From: Lutraria lutraria
Lineage: Eukaryota; Mollusca; Bivalvia; Venerida; Mactridae
Length of the DNA: 64,000 bases
Direction of reading: 5' to 3'
NCBI GenBank assembly: GCA_964023205.1
Contig: OZ026838.1
Location: 25,881,843 to 25,945,842, forward strand
The position numbers were made by a program, and so were the translations under genes. The notes under the pieces were generated by a model that saw only the letters and a program-made list of their open reading frames with translations, had not been told where the DNA came from and did no database searches. Positions 60,301 to 64,000 of this stretch are shown one piece after another. The number at the start of each line of letters is the position of its first letter. Positions within the stretch are counted from its first letter, which is position 1.

Positions 60301-63300
60301 TGTATCTTTACTTTATTCAGTTAATAAAATTCAAATATTTTCATACTTACAGAATTTCTAGCCACCAGATTTTTGACGAAGCGAAAGTATTCTTCGTTGT
60401 AAACATCTCTGTTTTTGACAAATGTAAGATTTTCACTATGAATCATACGCTGTATACTGGCAGGCATTTTATCCATGAAAATTCCTTTTCTTTCACCTTT
60501 ATGTACTAACTCAGTCAGCTCAACAAAACTATCAGAGTTTCTACTACGCCTGTAAAACATAACAAAATTTACAATAGTAAATCGGCTGTTTTTTTTCTTT
60601 TTTTTTTTTTAGGGTATAGCATAAAAAACTGACTTTTCAGTCAAAACCGGAGCTTTCATTCACAAAATAGATGTCATCTCAAACAGCCTCTTTCGTACTT
60701 TAATCTAAAATTCTTAAAGGCTATAAGTCTTATCTTTCTGTAAAAGTTAATTCTAAGTTAAAATGAACCGAGTCTATACTTACGGAATACCATTTGGCCA
60801 TAATTTTCTAGTGACAATTTTACTTTTCTTTGCAGATAATGGTGTCTTACAGTCATCCATTCTCTCATAGAACAACATATAACCATTCCAATATCTAAGA
60901 CGATCTTCAGGATATGAGTTAGCTGAAATCAGATATGTTTAAGGAATATATTAAAATCCACAATTCTTACAAATGTGTAATCAAATTATGTGTTGAAATT
61001 GTTCATAAAGCATGATTGTTAATGGCAATAAAATGACCAAAAGACACTTAATCACCAGAATCATGAAAATTTCTTTCATCTTAGCAAACTTACAGTAACA
61101 TTTAACAATAAAACAAAGAGGGCCATGATGGCCCTGTATCGCTCACCTGAGTATCGTAACACTAAGGGAAAATTTAATCAAGGGAAGTTATTTGTCATGG
61201 TAAAAAGTTTTCAACCTCAACTGTCAAGTAGTTGTTGAAATCAACTGACCCCGGGCAGGGCCAATATTGACCCTAGGGCCATGATTTGCATGAACTTGGT
61301 AGAAGTCTACAAGACAATGCTACATACAAAATATCTAACCTCTAACCCTTGTGGTTTTGGAGAAGAAGATTTTTTAAATTTTCCTATATAAGTCTATATA
61401 AATCAAGTGACCCCCGGGGCGGGGCCAATTTTGACCCTAGGGCAATAATTTGAACAAACTTGGTAGAGGTCCACTAGACAATGCTTAATACAAAATATCT
61501 TAGCTCTAGGCCTTGTGGTTTTGGAGAAGAAGATTTTTCAAATTTTCCTATATAAAATAGAGTAAACCACGGGGCGGGGCCAATTTTGACCCTGGAGCCA
61601 TAATTTGAACAAACTCAGTATAGGTCCACTAGACAATGCTACATACAAAATATCTTAGCTGTAGGCCTTGTGGTTTTGGACAAGAAGATTTTTTCAATTT
61701 TCCTATATAAGCCTATATAAATCAAGTAACCCCCGGGGCAGGGCCTATTTTGACCCTAGGACAATAATTTGAACAAACTTGGTAGAGGTCCACTATACAA
61801 TGCTACACATTAAATATCTAAGCTCTAGTTCCTCTGGTTTCTGAGAAGAAGATTTCTGAAGATTAAAAAAAATTGTTGTGGGGTGCCGCCTTTGATCTTC
61901 TTTTGATCTTCTGAACACCACAAGCAACATTTTTGCACCCCATTAGCACAAATTTTCCTGACAAGATCGGTTTGTATGAACTGGAACCCCATAACGACAA
62001 CTTGTACTTACCCTAACCCTAACCCCATAACGACAATTGGGTGCATACGGACTGACGGTCGGATGACGACGGACATAGCTCGATCCTAAAAACTCACCTT
62101 GGCACTCTAGGCCTTGTGGTTTCGGAGAAGAAGATTTTTTTAATTTTCCTATATAAAATAGAATAAACCCCAGGGCAGGGCTAATTTTGACCCCGGGGCC
62201 ATAATTTGAACAAACTTGGTAGAGGTCAACTAGACAATGCCACATACAAAATATCTAAGCTCTAGGCCTTGCAGTTTCGGAGAAGATTTTTTAAATTTTC
62301 CTATATAAGTCTATATAAATCAAGTGACCCCCGGGGTGGGGCCAATTTTGACTCTAGGGTAATAATTTGAACAAACTTGGTACAGGTCCACTAGACAATG
62401 CTACATACCAAATATCTCAGCTCTAGGCCCTGTGGTTTCGGACAAGAAGATTTTTTAAGTTTTTTCTATTTGTTGCCATAGCAACCAGAGTTTTTAATGA
62501 AATTTAATTTTTTGAACAACTTTGAAAGGGGACCACCCAAGGATCATTCCAGCAAAGTTTGGTTGCAATCGGCATAGCCGTGTAGGAGGAGATGTTGTTT
62601 TAAGTAAACATGGACGCCACTTCACGACGAACGCAGGGCGATCACAAAAGCTCACCTTGAGCACATTCGTGCTCTGGTGAGCTAAAAAAATATTAAATTA
62701 AAGAAACATTTGATAATACATACACTGATCATATACTTTAGCTTTATAAGTTCCACCAAAACATTCAGCTTCCACTGCAGCATCTGTCATCTCAAACTCT
62801 TCAACAACAGTATCATTAAACTTGAACCATTTACCCTTATTATTGTTGTTTAATACTGTACCCCTGTAACAAAATAATATTGTCTAAAATACAGCCACTA
62901 TTTCAATGTCAGTTTTGGAGAATGTCTTTATAGTTCATACCATCACATTTTTATCTCAGAAAATAAAAAGTAGTAACTCCCGACTAACATAGGTGAAACC
63001 TTGCTAAGCGACCGTCTCAATAATAGGATCACCTCATTACAACAACCACTAACAGTCAAACATGTGCTAGCAGCCACCTCTAAATAAAATCCACTCAGTG
63101 AATATAGGCCTTTTTAAAAAAATGTTTTTTCACAAGTTTGACTGTACTTTCAGAACAGTTTAATATAATCCTTTTATTAACTAGATAATGAAGCCACCTC
63201 TGGATTAAGACCATCATTTTTACTTCCCAAAGGTGGTCTTAAAATCAAGATTTTACTGCAGTTCTACAACAATAGCTCAGATGAACTTAGTGACAAATAG

Positions 63301-63696
63301 GACTAAGTAAATCTGATCATCTACTGAATAACACAGAGCTTGATATACAGGCAACTAAACGAAGAAAATATAAATAAAAACATTAGGTTTGAAATAAAAA
63401 TAAGAAATGAAAGTGTCACATGAATGGAAAGTATTATCATACCTTCTTTCCTTAATGAATGAGTAGTAGTGACCAGCATTAGCCTGTCCACTGTGAACAA
63501 CTACTCCTACTAACTCATAGTTAATTTGCTTGCTTTCAGGTATAACGCCGATAGTTATCTCCATGGGTGGAGTCTCTCCCGCACGAGATTCTTGAGTCAT
63601 CTGAACCTCTTGTTCTTCACTGTCAGCGTTAGACTCAGCATCTTTACGTGCCATACCTTCAGCAGTGTAGGGTTCCATGTCAAGTACCCATGGAAA
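42157..63696 (-). CDS. USP24: Ubiquitin-specific protease 24-like, C-terminal 749 residues (partial gene)
   Basis: Sixteen minus-strand exons (63696-63443 to 42390-42157) join in frame, 2250 nt including the stop. USP24 is a very large deubiquitinase (about 2,600 residues in mammals) that hydrolyses ubiquitin from substrates. The Cys box and N-terminal two thirds lie beyond the right edge. Seen here are the His box (VVVHSGQANAGHYYSF), the WFKFND triad-support motif, ECFGGTYKAKVYDQ and RYWNGYMLFYERM at the end of the catalytic domain. A long alpha-helical region and a Ser/Asn-rich tail follow. Blocks diagnostic of USP24 rather than USP9X or USP34 are NLTFVKNRDVYNEEYF, REFGHLHTILATLIL, WAVNWLKKK and KSFQRTISAQ-DTLAEATALL. 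The gene is convergent with PKA-C. Confidence 0.93.
42595..43300. repeat. 34-bp minisatellite with a 102-bp higher-order unit
   Basis: The unit resembles GTTCATATTTCTGAGTTTAT + ACTTATGTCTGTAT, repeated about 20 times. From 42980 to 43285 three variant units repeat as a block: GTTCAGATTTCTTAG recurs at 42980, 43082 and 43184, that is, every 102 bp. It reads as an open frame on the + strand only because 102 is divisible by 3. Confidence 0.8.
43526..43855 (+). mobile_element. GAGGGCCAAGATGGCCC element, short copy
   Basis: It starts AGAGGGCCAAGATGGCCC then TATCGCTCACATG, and ends TGACATGTGAGCTAAAAA. The inside has two diverged units of GTGACCTRGTTTTTGACCCY. The GCTCACATG/CATGTGAGC ends are inverted. 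It is nested in the foldback element. Confidence 0.7.
44661..44756 (-). CDS. USP24 exon: KSFQRTISAQ
   Basis: Acceptor CTTTTAAG, donor GTTTGT; 96 nt, 32 codons. It encodes MNEYSYLSPSYSTALSNEDS and NRKSFQRTISAQ. It is Ser/Thr-rich, probably disordered, and ends in the conserved FQRTISAQ motif. Confidence 0.9.
45070..45298. mobile_element. 229-bp MITE with CAAGGGTTTTCTT ends
   Basis: Left CAAGGGTTTTCTTAATTA, right ATAAAGAAAACCCTGG, inverted. ACTAG directly flanks both sides (45065-45069 and 45299-45303), a likely target duplication. It has no ORF and lies in a USP24 intron. Confidence 0.65.
45377..45531 (-). CDS. USP24 exon: YWCIKFLVNLVNKCP...WAVNWLKKK
   Basis: Acceptor TTTACAG, donor GTATAA; 155 nt. 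It encodes VIRLNHNNDSRRSYWCIKFL, VNLVNKCPLVKDYLQQTKSK and WQWAVNWLKKK. It is a strong match to the C-terminal conserved block of USP24. Confidence 0.94.
45619..45725 (+). mobile_element. CAGTCAAACCTG-family MITE, internally deleted copy F
   Basis: 107 bp, TATAGTGAAACCTGTAGT to CACAGGTTTGACTGTA. The middle third present in copies C and E is missing. It lies in a USP24 intron. Confidence 0.72.
46119..46209 (-). CDS. USP24 exon: LEDPLQLKRLQFVIDG
   Basis: Acceptor ATATCACAG, donor GTAATA (weak); 91 nt. It encodes LLEDPLQLKRLQFVIDGHVD and DHGQQYEGLL, matching the IEDPIQVERVKFVFETENGLL block of vertebrate USP24. Confidence 0.9.
46440..46700 (+). repeat. GTGACCTTTGA interspersed repeat, second copy
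   Basis: The order of motifs is the same as at 27425-27665, including GACCTTTGAACTCCCACATT, ACTCACTACGGAAAACATTT and AAAATCCCTTCATGGATG. A 13-G run begins at 46435. It lies in a USP24 intron, next to the GTCAACTCGTAC element. Confidence 0.5.
46749..49191. mobile_element. 2.44-kb element with subterminal GTCAACTCGTAC arrays
   Basis: The left end (46758-46865) and right end (49085-49183) are inverted copies made of repeated GTCAACTCGTAC and close variants. There are at least five units per side, in register over about 70 bp including ATGAATTTGGTCAACTC. CTATGGT flanks both sides (46742-46748 and 49192-49198). The interior is very AT-rich (TTAATTGTGATTAA-like) without an ORF. It is non-autonomous, superfamily unknown, in a USP24 intron. 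Confidence 0.75.
49400..49465 (-). CDS. USP24 small exon: SSNELKPIFSVLTDLL
   Basis: Acceptor TTTTCAG, donor GTAAGT; 66 nt, 22 codons, MQYMNASSNELKPIFSVLTD-LL. The family equivalent is the PPHELKNTFQLLHEIL helix. The same frame stays open into both introns (49247-49711), which looks like chance. Confidence 0.88.
49759..51205. mobile_element. 1.45-kb hAT-like element with target duplication
   Basis: Ends CAGGGCTTGACACTAAC and GTTAGTGTCGAGCCCTG are inverted with one mismatch in 17. CATTTAC flanks both sides (49752-49758 and 51206-51212). It contains two approximate 55-bp units around CGGATCTCGTGGGACACAAA (50691-50770). There is no transposase ORF. CAGGG termini fit hAT. Confidence 0.78.
51329..51442 (-). 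CDS. USP24 exon: LLYCSFCNENFGTELLKQL
   Basis: Acceptor GTTTGTAG, donor GTGAGT; 114 nt, 38 codons. It encodes VVSAIREVALPLKSVCDMLL and YCSFCNENFGTELLKQLM. The CSFCNEN block matches CCFCNEH in vertebrate USP24. Confidence 0.92.
51826..52144 (-). mobile_element. Full-length tRNA-derived SINE (copy 2 of 3)
   Basis: On the minus strand it starts with an A-box-like TGGTCTAGTGATA (about 52142-52128). A B-box-like GAGTTGGAATCTC follows at about 52100-52085, at tRNA-like spacing, and the body shared with the other copies ends at GCTGTTGAATGGGTAGTTAA. It contains a run of 20 C (+ strand 51860-51879). It sits 30 bp downstream of a USP24 donor site. Confidence 0.7.
52175..52293 (-). CDS. USP24 exon: Pro-rich linker and ESSRYLKE
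   Basis: Acceptor GTTACAG, donor GTATTT (weak); 119 nt. It encodes TGDFKIRKPATVHPKPFLKM and SPDMERYTFGPESSRYLKE. A SINE lies 30 bp downstream of the donor, in the intron. Confidence 0.87.
52505..52990 (-). mobile_element. SINE (copy 3 of 3), split by a palindromic MITE
   Basis: The left part GTTGTTTAACGGCCTGTTCA ... GATACAGGAGAACT and the right part GACATTTATATCCCTACTCT ... TGTGCCCGATGTAAAG continue the order seen in copy 1. They are interrupted at 52615-52858 by an inserted inverted-repeat element. Confidence 0.65.
52617..52856. mobile_element. 240-bp MITE with 40-bp terminal inverted repeats
   Basis: Left arm CCCCGAGGTTATATAACTTG then AGACCGGTCTCCGAGCTCAA. The right arm is its reverse complement with two mismatches over 40 bp. 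The arms extend by GG/CC on each side. The AT-rich centre has no ORF. It is nested in a SINE, so it is younger than that SINE. Confidence 0.8.
53457..53658 (-). CDS. USP24 exon: MITFLLG...RRWSSIQSREFGHLH
   Basis: Acceptor ATTTCAG, donor GTAAGT; 202 nt. It encodes GTKACSHMFKLNGFKRMITF, then LLGQSSSLDHESSSRRWSSI and QSREFGHLHTILATLILNCS. RRWSSxQxREFGxLH is a strongly conserved USP24 block. Confidence 0.94.
53878..54014 (+). mobile_element. CAGTCAAACCTG-family MITE, copy G (left end eroded)
   Basis: AAAGGCCAC units and the right end CACAGAACTGACTGTAT are clear; the left end is diverged. It lies 19 bp from the USP24 exon at 54033, on its donor side. Confidence 0.6.
54033..54152 (-). CDS. USP24 exon: VDQCKHSVQYFFVLKNYVQ
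   Basis: Acceptor CTTTCAG, donor GTGAGT; 120 nt, 40 codons. It encodes TETCCDRIMEHMLLMMNKEV and VDQCKHSVQYFFVLKNYVQM, matching the CKNCAQYFFLFNTFVQ block of USP24. Confidence 0.92.
54347..56717. mobile_element. ATATAGGA-rich element with CAGGCTGTCAAC ends, split by a LINE
   Basis: CAGGCTGTCAAC at 54347-54358 and its inverted copy GTTGACAGCCTG at 56706-56717. Subterminal AAATATAGGAAT units occur just inside both ends (54375-54440 and 56590-56700). The LINE occupies the middle. TATTT flanks both ends. The ends fit a hAT-like non-autonomous element. Confidence 0.6.
54600..56330 (+). pseudogene. Degraded LINE with endonuclease trace, RT and 3' tail
   Basis: LLGDFNHNFD at about 54636-54665 recalls the APE endonuclease GDFN motif. 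RT follows: NYRPISILPV, LLSEHQSGFRKSHSCETAL, IFLDLTKAFN, ITSGVPHGSILGPLLF and LFAYDL (altered FADD). C-terminal block: ILPFIGYCCTIWES, LRFQKRAARLILYQPFDAPS, KELFRKLNWM, and SLSSFRKNYLKWKLFN before a stop near 56092. The 3' end is AATAAAGTCATTATTATTA. There are many stops and frameshifts, and sequence is lost between EN and RT. It differs from the 32-kb LINE. Confidence 0.82.
57021..57442. mobile_element. Small inverted-repeat element with GGACC-rich interior
   Basis: Left TATTATAATGATCAGTC, right GACTGGTCATTATAAAATA, inverted. The interior is rich in TTTACTGGACCA and GGTCCA motifs and contains four 34-bp tandem units (57246-57376: GGACCATCAAACCACAGACA + TTTACAAATTTACT). It lies about 14 bp from the donor of the USP24 exon at 57456. 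Confidence 0.6.
57456..57558 (-). CDS. USP24 exon: DVDVRLSFAKILERML
   Basis: Acceptor ATTTGTAG, donor GTAAGA; 103 nt. It encodes PFLLDAPDVDVRLSFAKILE and RMLCSFLSDHGGIP. The family equivalent is the NVREVRVAVATILEKTL helix. The donor lies only about 14 bp from the end of a MITE (see findings). Confidence 0.9.
57796..58841. mobile_element. 1.05-kb ACGT-rich element with CCATCACAC ends
   Basis: Left CCGCCATCACACTAGGGCA; right TGCTCTGGTGTGATGGGGG, inverted with mismatches. The interior is strikingly rich in ACGT (more than 20 occurrences, mostly GGACGTRGT or ACTACGTCC), oriented toward both ends. It has no ORF. Its composition is far from the surrounding AT-rich intron. Confidence 0.65.
58995..59108 (-). 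CDS. USP24 exon: EWIVVIEMIISSCKEACIWMLEYL
   Basis: Acceptor TTTTCAG, donor GTATGT; 114 nt. It encodes LEMDEWIVVIEMIISSCKEA, CIWMLEYLASEDGFSYI and a split Arg. It corresponds to the DTEEWIATIEALLSK-type helix pair of vertebrate USP24. Confidence 0.9.
59142..59345 (+). mobile_element. tRNA-derived SINE, degenerate
   Basis: It begins GGGGCTTCATGGTTGAGTGG, an A-box-like tRNA head. It continues CATGTGAAGGAAGCTCTCCA, GGTGGTTCTACCCAGACC, GGGTCTTCCTCTGCCATTAA and ends around TGTCAAAACCCGG. The B-box region is lost or displaced. It differs from the 51826-52144 SINE and lies in a USP24 intron. Confidence 0.6.
59772..59875 (-). CDS. USP24 exon: VSLQLAVKFLFNTYLRTKKK
   Basis: Acceptor TTTGTAG, donor GTATGT; 104 nt, phase 0 in and 2 out. 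It encodes NHTSNKEYNQMCVVSLQLAV and KFLFNTYLRTKKKT. This is a helical repeat segment of the post-catalytic region and matches USP24 in order and spacing. Confidence 0.92.
59938..60125. repeat. Interspersed repeat, copy 2
   Basis: Same element as 37591-37765, in the same orientation, with a few short indels. It lies in a USP24 intron. A C run follows at 60260-60276. Confidence 0.55.
60351..60549 (-). CDS. USP24 exon: MPASIQRMI / FVKNRDVY block
   Basis: Acceptor TTTTACAG, donor GTAAGT; 199 nt. It encodes a Ser/Arg-rich start, LTELVHKGERKGIFMDKMPA, then NLTFVKNRDVYNEEYFRFVK and NLVARNS. The KNRDVYxxxYFxFV block is the clearest USP24 signature in the window. Confidence 0.94.
60784..60922 (-). 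CDS. USP24 exon: end of catalytic domain (RYWNGYMLFYERM)
   Basis: Acceptor GATTTCAG, donor GTAAGT; 139 nt. It encodes NSYPEDRLRYWNGYMLFYER, then MDDCKTPLSAKKSKIVTRKL and WPNGI. The N-x-YMLFY block is the last strand of the USP domain; the Lys-rich linker follows. Confidence 0.93.
61116..62687 (+). mobile_element. GAGGGCCATGATGGCCC element, long copy with internal tandem repeats
   Basis: It starts GAGGGCCATGATGGCCCTG then TATCGCTCACCTGAG, and ends GTGCTCTGGTGAGCTAAAAA. Between lie about six units of roughly 160 bp: GACCCCCGGGGCGGGGCCAA, TTTGACCCTAGGGCAATAAT, CTAGACAATGCTACATACAA, GGCCTTGTGGTTTTGGAGAA. They start near 61247, 61410, 61566, 61729, 62163 and 62326. A foreign-looking 61866-62107 segment interrupts them. 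It occupies most of one USP24 intron and is a family widespread in bivalves. Confidence 0.75.
62724..62863 (-). CDS. USP24 exon: KWFKFND and CFGGTY motifs
   Basis: Acceptor TTACAG, donor GTATGT; 140 nt. It encodes GTVLNNNNKGKWFKFNDTVV, EEFEMTDAAVEAECFGGTYK and AKVYDQ. The Asn/Asp of KFND sits where USPs carry the third triad residue. ECFGG is typical of the USP9X/24/34 group. Confidence 0.94.
63051..63146 (+). mobile_element. CAGTCAAACCTG-family MITE, short copy H
   Basis: AACAGTCAAACATGTGCTAG to CACAAGTTTGACTGTA, 96 bp. The flanks (GTGAAACCTTGCTAAGCGACC at about 62993, and AAGCCACCTCTGGATTAAGA with AAAGGTGGTCTT at about 63190-63240) look like the two halves of a related element that copy H may have entered. 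Confidence 0.6.
63443..63696 (-). CDS. USP24 exon with catalytic His box
   Basis: Acceptor ATTCAG, donor GTATGA; 254 nt, phase 0 in and 2 out. It begins FPWVLDMEPYT, runs through an acidic insert (DAESNADSEEQEVQ), then INYELVGVVVHSGQANAGHY and YSFIKER. The His of AGHYYSF is the catalytic general base of the USP fold. Confidence 0.94.
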
Positions 63697-64000
63697 CTGA
63701 ATCATAAAATATTACACATTATTTCAAACTTTAAATAATGACATTTATCTTTATGGAAAATACTTTGTTTTGGAATTCCCCTAATATATTTAACTTTAAC
63801 TTTTCAAACTCAGAGTATTTGTTTACATTTTATGATATATCTGGGTCACCTCTGTCTCAGTTTGGGTCCATTAATATGCCTTTTTGAATAGATTGGAGAG
63901 CCAGACCTTGGTTCCCTGTCCACATATTACAACTGCTCATGTCATTAGGTATAAAGGGAACCAATACTCAGGAAATTCCTTTCCAACTTTACTCTTCCCA
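63697..64000 (-). other. USP24 intron upstream of the His-box exon
   Basis: There is no further coding exon before the right edge. The exon carrying the preceding part of the catalytic domain must lie beyond 64000. Confidence 0.6.

Noticed and set aside
62008..62028. TAACCCTAACCC, telomere-like
   Set aside because: Only about two hexamers inside a dispersed element. There is no array, so no interstitial telomere is claimed.

Overview
The window is AT-rich animal nuclear DNA with long introns and dense interspersed repeats. Its repeat vocabulary (GAGGGCCATGATGGCCCT elements, CAGGG-ended hAT-like MITEs, tRNA-derived SINEs with a GTTAAAC-type tail, RT-encoding LINE fragments) and its protein sequences suggest a mollusc, most likely a bivalve. 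The species cannot be fixed from this sequence alone. Two conserved protein-coding genes lie tail to tail.

Left gene (+ strand, 1394..23322, 3' UTR probably to about 26.5 kb): the catalytic subunit of cAMP-dependent protein kinase (PKA-C). Every coding exon from canonical residue 36 to the C-terminal Phe350 is present. The N-terminal exon(s), about 36 residues, lie left of the window. The outstanding feature is a cassette of three homologous 127-nt exons (7434..7560, 8684..8810, 9476..9602). Each encodes the same stretch, from the alphaE helix through the catalytic loop (YRDLKPEN) to strand beta7. Phase arithmetic allows only one of them per in-frame mRNA, so the gene can encode three kinases that differ around the active site.

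Right gene (- strand, 63696..42157, continuing beyond the right edge): the C-terminal 749 residues of a USP24-type ubiquitin-specific protease in 16 exons. It starts inside the catalytic domain, with the His box in the first exon seen, and runs through the alpha-helical C-terminal region to the stop codon. All 16 exons join in frame with GT/AG borders.

Between the genes (about 26.5-42.1 kb) no conserved coding exon is visible. This stretch holds a broken LINE reverse transcriptase (- strand, 31.75-32.97 kb) abutting an 896-bp inverted-repeat element, several MITEs and a long AT-rich segment that may include the USP24 3' UTR.

The USP24 introns are a museum of non-autonomous elements, several nested. 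They include a 1.66-kb foldback with GGCCTAGGCC arms that contains a 34-bp minisatellite and a second element. A 2.44-kb element has subterminal GTCAACTCGTAC arrays. A 1.45-kb hAT-like element has a 7-bp target duplication, a SINE carries an inserted 240-bp palindromic MITE, and a LINE sits inside an ATATAGGA-rich element. A 1.05-kb element is rich in ACGT, and a 1.57-kb element holds roughly 160-bp tandem units. A small TA-flanked MITE family (CAGTCAAACCTG ends) recurs at least eight times across the window.
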